Shown: one piece after another, positions 44,018 to 52,981 of the stretch | How positions within the stretch are numbered: the first letter of the stretch is position 1 | How the letters are laid out: the number at the start of each line of letters is the position of its first letter | Source: Deltaproteobacteria bacterium | GTDB lineage: Bacteria; Desulfobacterota; Syntrophia; Syntrophales; JACQWR01 | Assembly: GCA_026388415.1 (NCBI GenBank) | Contig: JAPLJV010000063.1 | Coordinates: 1 to 64,000 of the forward strand | Direction: 5' to 3' | DNA: 64,000 bases | Notes under the pieces: model-generated | Seen by the model: the letters and a program-made list of their open reading frames with translations, nothing else | What the model was told of the DNA's origin: nothing | The model's database searches: none | Position numbers and translations under genes: made by a program

Positions 44018-45012
44018 AGCTTCCATCTTTTGAGTACCTGGAACCGGCCACCGTCAAGGAAGCCTTAGCGATGCTCGATACTTACCAGGACAGGGTGGCA
44101 ATAATCGCCGGCGGGACGGAGTTGGTCAATCGCCTGAGGTTGCGGCTCATCAGCCCCGACTACGTCATGAATATCAAAAAATTGCGGGATTTGGAGGGCA
44201 TCGGCGCACGGGAACAGTCAGTTGTCATTGGCGCCAATGTCACTATCAAGGAAATCAGCGCATCATCTCTTTTTCGAGAGAAATACCAGGCCATTGCGGA
44301 GGCTGCCTCACAGGTGGCCGCCCCGCCGCTGGCTCAGATGGGGACGGTCGGGGGAAATATCCTGCAGAATACGCGGTGCCTGCTCTACAACCAGTCCGGG
44401 ATAGTGTTGAAGGGACTGGCCGTATGCCACAAAAGGGGCGGCGCGACCTGTCTGGCCGTCAAGGGCAGCAAGCGCTGTTTCAGCGTCTATCAGGGCGATA
44501 TGGCGCCGGCGCTCATGGCTTTTGATGCCCAATGCGTCCTTGCCAAGAGCGGCTCCCAACGCACCATTCCCCTCCGGGAGCTTTTCACCGGACAGGGCAC
44601 AAAACCTTTCTCCATAGAAAACAACGAGCTGCTCACGGGGATCATCGTCCCGCAACAAAGCGGCGCCTACGGTTCTGCGTACCGGAAACTCCGGCTCAGG
44701 GGCAGCATTGATTACCCCCTGGCATCGGCGGCCGCGCTTTTAGCGATCGGCAGTGACAGGAAAATTGCCGTCAGCCGTCTCGTCATCGGCGCCGCCGGTT
44801 GCGCGCCGAAGGTTGTCGAGCGGGCCTCGGCAATGCTGCTCGGGAAATTGCCCGAGGAGGCGGATTTCAAAGCCGCCTCCGATCTGGCCTATGGGCTGTC
44901 GGAAGGTGTGGACAATCTCGCCCTGCCCGGTGATTACCGGCGGAAAATGGTACGGGTGCTCTCGCAAAGGGCCCTCGCGGGAGCCTGTACCGATATGAAG
45001 AGGGGGGAGTGA
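44014..45012 (+). CDS. HcrB-like FAD subunit with [4Fe-4S] loop (trio 2)
   Basis: 332 residues, FAD subunit of the xanthine oxidase family. FAD motif IIAGGTELVNRLRLR (30-44) and TVGGNILQNTR. It carries an insertion of four Cys (122, 138, 146, 155: RCLLYNQSG, AVCHKRG, ATCLAVKG, KRCFSVYQ) matching the extra [4Fe-4S] loop of 4-hydroxybenzoyl-CoA reductase beta subunit HcrB. That loop links to low-potential ferredoxin for reductive chemistry. Overlaps trio 1 large subunit by 4 nt. Confidence 0.9.
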   Translation: MKLPSFEYLEPATVKEALAMLDTYQDRVAIIAGGTELVNRLRLRLISPDYVMNIKKLRDLEGIGAREQSVVIGANVTIKEISASSLFREKYQAIAEAASQVAAPPLAQMGTVGGNILQNTRCLLYNQSGIVLKGLAVCHKRGGATCLAVKGSKRCFSVYQGDMAPALMAFDAQCVLAKSGSQRTIPLRELFTGQGTKPFSIENNELLTGIIVPQQSGAYGSAYRKLRLRGSIDYPLASAAALLAIGSDRKIAVSRLVIGAAGCAPKVVERASAMLLGKLPEEADFKAASDLAYGLSEGVDNLALPGDYRRKMVRVLSQRALAGACTDMKRGE

Positions 45013-45013
45013 A

Positions 45014-45493
45014 ATGAAGGAGATGAAGCGATATTCCCTGACCCTGACGGTGAATAATGAAGCCCATAAGGTGACGACGTCGCCGAACCGCACCCTGCTC
45101 GAAGTGCTGCGCGATGACCTCCATCTCACGGGCGCCAAAGAGAGTTGCGGCGAAGGCGCCTGCGGGTCCTGTACGGTGCTGGTGGACGGGCAGCCCGTGC
45201 GCTCCTGCCTGACACTGGCCGTGGCTATGGAAGGCAAAAAGATTACCACCATCGAAGGGCTGGCCCAGGGGGGTAAGCTGCACCCGGTCCAGGCCGCCTT
45301 CGTAGAGCAACACGCAATCCAGTGCGGCTTCTGCAGCCCCGGGATGATTCTTACCTCCCAGGCGCTCCTGAACAATAACCCTAACCCTGCGGAAGGCGAG
45401 ATCCGCCGCGCCATATCGGGCAATGTCTGCCGGTGCACCGGCTATGCCAAGATCGTCAAAGCCGTCCAGTCGCTGGCCGGGGAGTGGAGGTAG
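45014..45493 (+). CDS. Molybdenum hydroxylase 2Fe-2S subunit (trio 2)
   Basis: 159 residues with CGEGACGSCTVLVDG and the following Cys, then CGFCSPGM and CRCTGY: two [2Fe-2S] clusters as in HcrC/CoxS. A one-nt gap after the FAD subunit. Clearly a paralogue of 41247-41720 but with a different Cys-loop sequence. Confidence 0.93.
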   Translation: MKEMKRYSLTLTVNNEAHKVTTSPNRTLLEVLRDDLHLTGAKESCGEGACGSCTVLVDGQPVRSCLTLAVAMEGKKITTIEGLAQGGKLHPVQAAFVEQHAIQCGFCSPGMILTSQALLNNNPNPAEGEIRRAISGNVCRCTGYAKIVKAVQSLAGEWR

Positions 45494-45498
45494 GCTAC

Positions 45499-47781
45499 AT
45501 GGAAAAATATACCCTGCTCGGAAAAGATATGAAACGGATTGATACGGCCGCCAAGGCCACCGGAGAGGCCATCTTCTCGGCGGATATCTCCCTGCCCAGG
45601 ATGCTGGTCGGCAAGGTGCTCCGCTCGCCCCATCCCCATGCGCGGATTCTGGCGATTGACACGTCAAAGGCCGAAAAACTGCCGGGAGTCAAGGCGGTTA
45701 TCACGGCCAAGGATATGTGCGGCGATAAATGGGGGGTGTTCAGATACACCCAGGACCAGCAGTTTCTCCCCACCGAGAAGGTCCGCTATGTGGGCGAAGA
45801 AGTAGCGGCGGTCGCCGCCGACGATGAAGATACGGCTCTGCAGGCCCTGGCGCTCATTGACGTTGAATATGAACTCCTTCCGGCCGTCTTCACCATCAAG
45901 GATGCAATGGCCGCCGGAGCGCCGCAGCTCCACGATGCCTATGCCAATAATATCAATGTGGAGGTAAAGATTGATGTCGGAGACATTGAAAAAGGCTTCA
46001 GCGAATCCTTCTTAGTCAGGGAAGATACGTTCAGCGCCCCGGAGGATACCTATTGCCAGACTGAGCCCTATGCGGTCGCGGCCCAGTTTGACCGGGCGGG
46101 CAACCTCGAAATATGGATGCCCAACGCCGGCCCTCACATGAAGTCCAAGCCACTGGCGAACGTCCTGAAAATTCCCCTGAACAAGGTAAGGGTACGCAAA
46201 ATCGCAATCGGCGGCGCCTTCGGAGGCCGGTCGGAAATATCGCCCGCCGATGTGATCTGCGCCTTCCTGGCGCGGAAAGCCCACCGGCCCGTCAAGATTG
46301 TTTACACGCGGGAAGAAAATACCGTAGCCACGCGGCAAGCCCACGCCTTGGTGACGAAAATTAAAACCGGCGTGGACCGGGAAGGGAAGGTCCTGGCGCG
46401 GGATATCACCTGTTATATGGACGGCGGCGCCTACAGCTCCACGGGCCCCATCGCCGTCTCCGTCCCATTTCTCTGCCTGGAACAGGCCTACCGGATGGAC
46501 AACGTCCGCTACACGGGCTACCGGATCCTGACCAACAAACCGATTCGGGGCATGTACCGCGTTCATGGCCGGGCCTTTTCCTGCGGTATTGATGTGCAGT
46601 TAGACGAGATGGGCGCAGAGCTGGGTATTGACCCGCTCTCGATGCGTCTGCGGAATGCCCGTCAGGCCGGGGACTATACCCCGACCAAGTCCTACGTGGC
46701 CAGTTGCGGTATGACGGAGGCGATCGTCAAAGCGGCGGAGAAGTCGGGCTGGAAAGACAAGTTCGGCAAGCTTCCCCCCTGGCACGGCATCGGCATCGGC
46801 TGCAACTCTGTGCAGACAGGGTTCCCTATGGGAATCAGGGGGGGCTCCCAGGCCTTCATCAAATTGAACGAAGATGGCGGGATTACGGTCATCACGGGGA
46901 TCGTTGATAACGGTCAGGGCAACGACAACATGGTGGTCCAGATTGCCGCCGAGGAGCTCGGGCTTAGCCCCGAAGATGTTCAGCTCATCAGCGCCGATAC
47001 GGAAGTGACCCCGAGCGACCCCGGCTCCTATTCCATGTGCGAGACCTTCGTCGGCGGCAATGCGGTGCGGCTGGCGGCGCAGGATGTGAAAAAGAAGCTC
47101 TTCCGGATTGTGGCCGGCGAGCTGGGTGTGGGTGAAGATGACCTTACCGCCCGGGACAGGAAAATCTTTGTGACCACCAATCCCGCAAAATCGCTGAACA
47201 TTGACAAGGCCGTGCGGATTGCCCTGAGCCGCAACGAATCAATCAGCGGTGAAGGTTCCTACTGGCCGGCGGTTGATTCCAAGCGCGAATGGGTGAAAAA
47301 CCCCTACGGTCAGCTTTCGGAGGCCTTTTCCTTTGGCGCCGTTATAGTGGAGGTGAAGGTGGACCCGGAAACAGGGCAGGTGGAGGTGCTGGAGGCAACA
47401 GCCGCCCAGGATGTGGGCTTCGCCCTGAACCCGCCAATCATCGAGGGGCAGTTCGAAGGCGGTGTCGCCATGGGCGGTCAGGGAGGAATGTTGACCGAAT
47501 TCCTGCAATGGCACGAGGGGCGGGTGCTAAACCCCAGCCAGCTCGGCTACTTAGTGCCGCTGGCGATAGATATGCCGCCGATCAACAACATCATTGTGGA
47601 AACCATTGATCCCAAAGGGCCTTACGGGGCCAAGGAAGCAGGCATGTCCGTTGCCATGAGCGCGGCGCAGGCCTACTGCGGCGCCATCAGCAATGCGGTG
47701 GGGGTCTATTTCCACGATTATCCCATCACGCCGGACAAGATCGTGCAGGCCATCGAGGAGAAAAAAGCGGCGGGAAGGTGA
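45499..47781 (+). CDS. Molybdenum hydroxylase large subunit lacking the expected catalytic Glu (trio 2)
   Basis: 760 residues from ATG 45499 (AGGTAGGC upstream); the frame is open further upstream but inside the previous gene. Moco motifs IGGAFGGRSEIS and DNGQGNDNMV are intact, the fold is complete and the C-terminus normal (YPITPDKIVQAIEE). At the catalytic position, where the trio 1 paralogue has GAKGIGEPG, it reads GAKEAGMSV: Met716 replaces Glu. It may have altered catalysis. Pairs with the HcrB-like subunit. Confidence 0.9.
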   Translation: MEKYTLLGKDMKRIDTAAKATGEAIFSADISLPRMLVGKVLRSPHPHARILAIDTSKAEKLPGVKAVITAKDMCGDKWGVFRYTQDQQFLPTEKVRYVGEEVAAVAADDEDTALQALALIDVEYELLPAVFTIKDAMAAGAPQLHDAYANNINVEVKIDVGDIEKGFSESFLVREDTFSAPEDTYCQTEPYAVAAQFDRAGNLEIWMPNAGPHMKSKPLANVLKIPLNKVRVRKIAIGGAFGGRSEISPADVICAFLARKAHRPVKIVYTREENTVATRQAHALVTKIKTGVDREGKVLARDITCYMDGGAYSSTGPIAVSVPFLCLEQAYRMDNVRYTGYRILTNKPIRGMYRVHGRAFSCGIDVQLDEMGAELGIDPLSMRLRNARQAGDYTPTKSYVASCGMTEAIVKAAEKSGWKDKFGKLPPWHGIGIGCNSVQTGFPMGIRGGSQAFIKLNEDGGITVITGIVDNGQGNDNMVVQIAAEELGLSPEDVQLISADTEVTPSDPGSYSMCETFVGGNAVRLAAQDVKKKLFRIVAGELGVGEDDLTARDRKIFVTTNPAKSLNIDKAVRIALSRNESISGEGSYWPAVDSKREWVKNPYGQLSEAFSFGAVIVEVKVDPETGQVEVLEATAAQDVGFALNPPIIEGQFEGGVAMGGQGGMLTEFLQWHEGRVLNPSQLGYLVPLAIDMPPINNIIVETIDPKGPYGAKEAGMSVAMSAAQAYCGAISNAVGVYFHDYPITPDKIVQAIEEKKAAGR

Positions 47782-47789
47782 AACCCTCA

Positions 47790-47805
47790 TGACGGTACGC
47801 CGTCA
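47790..47805 (+). terminator. Short hairpin after the hydroxylase genes
   Basis: TGACGG-TACG-CCGTCA, perfect 6-bp stem, 8 nt after the stop of trio 2 large subunit. No T-run, so only a weak terminator candidate. Confidence 0.35.
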
Positions 47806-47817
47806 CAAAGGACAAAG

Positions 47818-47928
47818 AAAATCTCCCCTAACCCCTCTTTGCCAAAGAGGGGAATCCTGAAGTCCCCCTTCAGCAAAGGGGCACAACTTACTTCCCCCTT
47901 TAGCAAAGGGGGATTGAGGGGGATTTGA
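47818..47928. repeat. Stacked palindromic repeats of the C-rich/G-rich family
   Basis: Two to three stems: AACCCCTCTTT/AAAGAGGGG, TCCCCCTT/AAAGGGG and CCCCCTTT/AAAGGGGG, with outer arms AATCTCCCC and GGGGGATTT. Related to 24999-25048. They may end transcription or split the cluster between hydroxylases and the VOC gene. Confidence 0.7.
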
Positions 47929-47958
47929 AATGTGTTTCACGGATGAAAGGGTGCAGAG

Positions 47959-48381
47959 ATGAAAATCGAGAAGGTTGATCACATTTGCTTTGCCGTAAAG
48001 GACCTGGAAGCGACCAAAAAAGTCTACAAGGACGATCTGAATCTGGAGCCGGCTTTTGAGTATGTTGCCGCTTCGGAAAAGATAAAAGTGGCGCGGTATT
48101 TAATCGGCGAGGTGGCCGTGGAGCTTATGGAATCAACGGCGCCGGACGGCGAGGTTGCCAAATTCATCCATACCAAAGGCGAAGGCGTCTTCCTAATATC
48201 CTATAAGGTAGATAATCTTTCCCAGGCCATGCATGAGCTCCAGGAAAAACATGTCAGACTGATTGACAGCAAGCCCAGAGAACTCTTCGGGACCAAGTAT
48301 GCCTTCGTCCACCACCCCGATAAACTCAGCGGGGTGCTGACCGAACTTATTGAAGGCGAATTCGATATCAACAAAAAATAA
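47959..48381 (+). CDS. VOC-superfamily protein, methylmalonyl-CoA epimerase-like
   Basis: 140 residues, two beta-alpha-beta-beta-beta modules. Starts KIEKVDHICFAVKDLEA with the metal His of VDH, then VELMES with a candidate metal Glu, and FVHHPDKLSGVLTELIEG with the second His and Glu. The pattern is that of methylmalonyl-CoA epimerase, but context suggests another CoA or acid substrate. Followed 28 nt later by the dehydrogenase-like gene. Confidence 0.78.
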   Translation: MKIEKVDHICFAVKDLEATKKVYKDDLNLEPAFEYVAASEKIKVARYLIGEVAVELMESTAPDGEVAKFIHTKGEGVFLISYKVDNLSQAMHELQEKHVRLIDSKPRELFGTKYAFVHHPDKLSGVLTELIEGEFDINKK

Positions 48382-48409
48382 TTATCAGACTTACTAAGGA
48401 GGTTCAAGA

Positions 48410-49552
48410 ATGCGGGTATTGGTAATGGGCGGTTTGGGCGGCATGGGTCAGGGAGTCTCCCGTGACCTGATCAAGCAGGATAAGATCGAGAAAGTCATTC
48501 TCGGTGATATAAATACGGATCCGAGCAGAATGCAGGATAAGTTGCGGGCCAGTGATAAGATATCGCTCATTAAAATTGATGTCAACGATCACCAGGGCAT
48601 GGTCAGCGAGATCAAGGCGGCCGACGTGGTCATCAACTGCGCGGGACCATTCTACAAGACGGCCGTGGCGGTGGCCAGGGCGGCGGTGGAGGCAAAGGTC
48701 AACTATATAGATATTTGCGATGACTATGAGGCGGCAGAGATCCTTTTTGCTTCCGATATTGACGGCGCGGCCAGGGCGGCCGGGATCACCGTCCTTACCG
48801 GTATGGGATCGGACCCGGGGACCAACAACGTCATCGTGCAGTGGTTTGCCAACAAACTCGATCGCGTGAACGAGATCGCCCTGTTTTGGGTGGTGAGCAT
48901 CGCCGAGCTCGCCGGCGCCGCCTGGGATCACAGCCTCCACATGACCATCGGTCAGATTCCCCAGTATATAGATGGCAAGCTGGTGCATGTAGAAGGCGGC
49001 ACGGGCATAGAGACCACCACTTTTCTCGAACCGCTTGGCACCTGCCAGGTTTGCTATGTGGGCCATCCCCAGCCGCTCACCATGCCCCGCTACATAAAAG
49101 GGGTGAAGCAGGTCGTCATCAAAGGCGCGCTCATCCCCGGCTGGGTGGACAAGCTCATCAAGGAGCAGAAAGATACAGGCTTCCTCAGTAAGGAGCCGTT
49201 AGATGTGAAGGGGACAAAAGTTACCCCCTACGATCTGACTTTAAAGCTTTGGGAGGCCATTCCCAATAACAGAGACCGGGGGCCCCAGTCTTCAGGCCTG
49301 AAAGTGATCGTCAAGGGAGAGAGAGGCGGCAACCAGATTACCTACACGGCCGACATGGCGGGCCGGATGGCGCCCGGAACAGGGCTGCCCGCCTCTATCG
49401 CCGCTCTCATGCTCGATGCCGGCGACGTTACGGTCAAGGGTGTGGTCGCCCCGGAAGGCTGCATTGATCCGGAAAAATTCCTCACGGCATTGCTGCAAAG
49501 AGGCGCCAGAATACATCAAACGGAAACGATCACATCTATGCTGACAATTTAG
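48410..49552 (+). CDS. Saccharopine dehydrogenase-like oxidoreductase
   Basis: 380 residues with an N-terminal Rossmann fold (MRVLVMGGLGGMGQG, DINTDP, DVVINCAGPFY) and a C-terminal catalytic domain (GMGSDPGTNNVIV, LKVIVKGERGG). Saccharopine dehydrogenase-like family, NAD(P)-dependent, acting on C-N bonds of amino acids. Together with the aminotransferase downstream it suggests amino-group handling in this cluster. GGAGG upstream. Confidence 0.82.
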   Translation: MRVLVMGGLGGMGQGVSRDLIKQDKIEKVILGDINTDPSRMQDKLRASDKISLIKIDVNDHQGMVSEIKAADVVINCAGPFYKTAVAVARAAVEAKVNYIDICDDYEAAEILFASDIDGAARAAGITVLTGMGSDPGTNNVIVQWFANKLDRVNEIALFWVVSIAELAGAAWDHSLHMTIGQIPQYIDGKLVHVEGGTGIETTTFLEPLGTCQVCYVGHPQPLTMPRYIKGVKQVVIKGALIPGWVDKLIKEQKDTGFLSKEPLDVKGTKVTPYDLTLKLWEAIPNNRDRGPQSSGLKVIVKGERGGNQITYTADMAGRMAPGTGLPASIAALMLDAGDVTVKGVVAPEGCIDPEKFLTALLQRGARIHQTETITSMLTI

Positions 49553-49583
49553 CCTGAGCCAGGCATTTAGAAAGGGACATTTC

Positions 49584-50846
49584 ATGAAAACCATTGAGAA
49601 ACTGAATATAACGAAGAGCCAGGAACTTTTTGCCGAGGCAACAAAATTAGTTCCCGGCGGCGTCCTGGGCGCCCGGAAGCCCAGCGATTTTATCGAGGGA
49701 GAATATCCGATTTTCCTGGAATCGGGCCAAGGCAGCAGGCTAACGGACGTGGACGGGAATGAATATATTGATTTCCTCTGCGGCTATGGGCCGATTATCC
49801 TGGGTTATCGGGAGCAAGAGGTTGATGAAGCCGTTATCAGGCAAATAACCGACAAAGGCTTCTGCTTCACCCTGACCCAGCGTTATCAGAATCAGCTCGC
49901 AAAGAAACTGCGCGAAATCGTCCCCTGTTCAGAAATGAGCATTTTTTTAAAGACCGGTTCCGATGCCACTACGGCCAGCGTCCGCATAGCGAGGGCCTAC
50001 ACTAACCGGATGAAGGTCATGCGCTGCGGCTACCACGGCTGGCATGACTGGTGCGTGGAGATGAAGGGGGGCATTCCGGAAAAATTCTACGAGGATGTCT
50101 ATGAATTCCGCTACAACAATCTTGCTCAGATCGAGGAATTGATGGCTATACATGGCGATCAGACGGCGGCCATCGTGATGACTCCGTTTGGCCATCCCAA
50201 CCATCAAAAGATGGCCGAACCCAAGCCCGGGTTCCTGGAAGGGGTTCGAGAGCTCGCTAACAGGTATGGCGCGGTATTGGTCTTTGACGAGGTCCGCACG
50301 GGCTTCCGGCTTGCCATGGGTGGAGCGCAGGAACTTTATAAAGTCACACCCGACCTCGTGGTGCTGGGCAAGGGAATGGCCAACGGCTATGCCATCAGTG
50401 TCGTCACCGGGAAAACCGATGTAATGATGGCCGCAGCCCAGAAGCTTTTTATCTCTTCCACCTTCTTTCCGAACAGCGATGGCTACGTTGCCGCTATAAA
50501 AACCATTGAAATATTGGAACGTGACAACGTCCTGGCCAAGATATGGGAAAAGGGCGGCCGTTTAATGAAAAGAATCCAGGCCATCATTGACAAATACGAC
50601 GTCGGCGCGGAATTGACCGGGGTGGCGCCCATGTTTTATATAACCTTCAAAAAGGATGAAACGGATACCCATCGCGCCAGACGCGATGATTTTTACACCC
50701 AGCTTATCCGCCGGGGCATCTTCTTGCACCCGCACCATCATGGCTATATTTCTTACCGGCACACGGAGGAAGACCTGAACACAACGGTTCAGGCCATAGA
50801 TGAGGCGATGGCCTACGTAAAGGACAAATATCTGAAAAAACCCTGA
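49584..50846 (+). CDS. Class III aminotransferase, glutamate-1-semialdehyde mutase-like
   Basis: 420 residues, PLP-dependent fold I. Pyridoxal Lys in VLGKGMANGYAIS, DEVRTGFR with the PLP Asp, YHGWHDWC and the GSDATTASVRIARAYT segment. It resembles glutamate-1-semialdehyde aminomutase-type enzymes that use beta- or omega-amino acids. A haem-pathway role is unlikely because its neighbours are catabolic. 31 nt after the saccharopine dehydrogenase-like gene. Confidence 0.85.
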   Translation: MKTIEKLNITKSQELFAEATKLVPGGVLGARKPSDFIEGEYPIFLESGQGSRLTDVDGNEYIDFLCGYGPIILGYREQEVDEAVIRQITDKGFCFTLTQRYQNQLAKKLREIVPCSEMSIFLKTGSDATTASVRIARAYTNRMKVMRCGYHGWHDWCVEMKGGIPEKFYEDVYEFRYNNLAQIEELMAIHGDQTAAIVMTPFGHPNHQKMAEPKPGFLEGVRELANRYGAVLVFDEVRTGFRLAMGGAQELYKVTPDLVVLGKGMANGYAISVVTGKTDVMMAAAQKLFISSTFFPNSDGYVAAIKTIEILERDNVLAKIWEKGGRLMKRIQAIIDKYDVGAELTGVAPMFYITFKKDETDTHRARRDDFYTQLIRRGIFLHPHHHGYISYRHTEEDLNTTVQAIDEAMAYVKDKYLKKP

Positions 50847-50894
50847 CCTGCCTTCCTCAAACAGTCCGGAAGTTGAGTTAGAGAGAATTTATCA

Positions 50895-51686
50895 ATGAAA
50901 ACCGATCTATTCTACTATACGGGCACCGGCAATTCGCTCTGGACAACCAGGATGCTGGCAAAGGAGATGAGCGGGGCAGAGATCGTTCCGATATCGAGCA
51001 CTACTGGGAATCCGATCGTGAGTGGGGCCGAAGCGATCGGGATCATCTTCCCCGTCCACATCTGGGGGCTGCCGCGCAGAGTAATTGCTTTTGTAGACGC
51101 GCTGGAGAAAAAAGGGTCCCGGTACTATTTTGCCGTCGCCGTCAACGCGGGTCAGGTCGCAGCCACATTGATTCAACTTTCGAAACGGATGCAGGCACGG
51201 GGATTATCCCTTTCCGCCGGATACGAACTGGTAATGCCGTCCAACTATATTCCCTGGGGCGGCCCTGGGCCGGAAGAGGAACAAATCCGTCAGATCGAGG
51301 GGGCACGAAGCAAGATCAGCCGGATCGCCGCCGGCTGCGCGGCCAGAGAGAAGCGACCGGTAGAGAAAGGCCCCTTGTGGCAGAACATCTTGTTTACCGG
51401 ACTTAACCGGCTCTCCTTTTCCCGTGTTCCCACAATGGACCGAAGCTTTTGGGCCGACGAAAGGTGCAACGGCTGCGGCATCTGCAAGGCGATCTGCCCA
51501 TCCGGAAACAGCGCCCTGCCAGGTGACAGACCCGCCTGGCTGCACCACTGTGAACAGTGCCTCGCCTGCATCCAGTGGTGTCCGCAGGAGGCGATCCAGT
51601 TCGGCAAGAAAACTCCCCGCTACAAGCGCTACCACCATCCGGAGATAATCTTGCGGGACATGCTCGCCGTTACGCCGATGCGATAA
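50895..51686 (+). CDS. EFR1-type flavodoxin-ferredoxin fusion
   Basis: 263 residues. N-terminal flavodoxin-like domain (YYTGTGNSLWTTRML, residues 7-21; FPVHIWGLPRRV) and C-terminal two-[4Fe-4S] ferredoxin (CNGCGICKAICPSG and CEQCLACIQWCPQEA). Family EFR1. Probably an electron carrier supplying the HcrB-like reductase, inferred from position and the low-potential type. Preceded by GTTAGAGAG. Confidence 0.85.
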   Translation: MKTDLFYYTGTGNSLWTTRMLAKEMSGAEIVPISSTTGNPIVSGAEAIGIIFPVHIWGLPRRVIAFVDALEKKGSRYYFAVAVNAGQVAATLIQLSKRMQARGLSLSAGYELVMPSNYIPWGGPGPEEEQIRQIEGARSKISRIAAGCAAREKRPVEKGPLWQNILFTGLNRLSFSRVPTMDRSFWADERCNGCGICKAICPSGNSALPGDRPAWLHHCEQCLACIQWCPQEAIQFGKKTPRYKRYHHPEIILRDMLAVTPMR

Positions 51687-51718
51687 TCGCCGAAAGTCTG
51701 CCCCAAGGTAGGATAAAC

Positions 51719-52510
51719 ATGAAAAACCTTCTGGCCCCCATCAGCGCAATCTGTATATGCTCCATTTTCATCGGCTGTAGTCAGGAAAGTCTCATCTTCT
51801 ACCCAGAAATCCTGCCACCAGGCTACTCTTTTACCTTTTCCGGGCCATTTGAAGAAGTGACCGTGCCCGTGGATGCGGCAACCTTGCATGCACTCCTCTT
51901 CAAGGTAAAAAATCCCCGCGGGGTCGTTCTTTATTGGCACGGCAATGCCGGTAGTCTTAGTTCCTGGGGCGCCGTGGCCACGGATTTCACTTCCAGGGGC
52001 TATGATGTCATGATTCCGGACTACCGCGGCTTCGGCAAGAGCAGCGGGAAGATCACGAGTGAAAAACAGTTGCTTGACGACGGCCTGGCCGTCTATCGCC
52101 TACTGACAAAAACCTGGCCGGAAAACCGGATTATTGTCTATGGAAGATCGCTTGGAACGGGTGTCGCTACCTACGTTGCCCAATCGGGGAAGCCCCGGAT
52201 GCTCATTATGGAATCGCCTTTCCTGAGCCTTATAGATCTGGCATCCTATCATTACCCGTACCTGCCCCGACTGATCTTGTCCAAGTTTCTTAGATATCCG
52301 CTGAGAAACGACCACCGGATCGGTGAGGTCGCATGCCCTGTATATCTATTTCACGGAACAAGAGACGACATCATTCCTTTCGATCACAGTGTCCGGCTGG
52401 AGAAACTGGTCCGCACGTCGCGCCGCCTGATCCGGATCGAGGGGGGAGGTCACAACGATCTGAGCGATTTCGGTACATTTGACCGGGAACTGGGCCAGAT
52501 TCTCCAGTAG
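51719..52510 (+). CDS. Alpha/beta-hydrolase lipoprotein
   Basis: 263 residues from ATG 51719 (GGTAGGA upstream), lipobox IGC (Cys20) in the signal. YfhR/BAAT-like hydrolase: oxyanion YWHGNAGS, nucleophile Ser in YGRSLGTGVA, Asp in HGTRDDIIPF, His in EGGGHNDLSDF. Likely anchored outside the inner membrane. Substrate unknown. Confidence 0.85.
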   Translation: MKNLLAPISAICICSIFIGCSQESLIFYPEILPPGYSFTFSGPFEEVTVPVDAATLHALLFKVKNPRGVVLYWHGNAGSLSSWGAVATDFTSRGYDVMIPDYRGFGKSSGKITSEKQLLDDGLAVYRLLTKTWPENRIIVYGRSLGTGVATYVAQSGKPRMLIMESPFLSLIDLASYHYPYLPRLILSKFLRYPLRNDHRIGEVACPVYLFHGTRDDIIPFDHSVRLEKLVRTSRRLIRIEGGGHNDLSDFGTFDRELGQILQ

Positions 52511-52899
52511 CCGGTCCATTTATCCAGAGGAAAATTTATTGCAACCAGGACTTCAAATCCAAGTAGCTATTTTTTTGATCAAGGTATATTGCCGAGTACC
52601 AGATGAAATGTGGCACTTTTGGGGGATGAGCAGTGTTGAGCATGGCTTCCTGAAGTCAGTAAAACGTCAGTCTTGAAGAAAATGCTTGATTTCAATCGGT
52701 AATAAATGCTGCTGCTTTCTCAGCGAAGCTAATTTGAGGCGAGAAGTGTACCTTGATTGTGCTCAAATATGACCTGTTGCCGAGTGACTCGAACAAAAAG
52801 TGATCTGATTTCTCAAAAGGGCGGTCACCGATCCATCTTTCTTACCCTGTCGCATCGCCGGCCCCTGCTTTTTGATGCAAAATAGATAAAAAATATCCC
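52511..52899. other. Intergenic region before cydA
   Basis: No gene, RNA or clear repeat recognised in the 390 bases. It ends at the cydA promoter. Confidence 0.4.
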
Positions 52900-52928
52900 T
52901 TGACAACCAAAAACGGCCACCCTACACT
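52900..52928 (+). promoter_or_regulatory. cydAB promoter (copy A of duplicated promoter-leader)
   Basis: TTGACA (52900-52905), 17 bp, TACACT (52923-52928). The leader after it (to about 52980, including TCGAAAAGCAATGTCTTATC) is nearly repeated at 55934-56010. Confidence 0.75.
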
Positions 52929-52981
52929 CCAGCTATCGAAAAGCAATGTCTTATCAATCAATCAAAAACATGGAGGTGTTT

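Noticed and set aside
49584-50846. Glutamate-1-semialdehyde aminomutase (hemL)
   Set aside because: Sequence is of the same class but context is catabolic and no haem gene is nearby; kept as a general class III aminotransferase.
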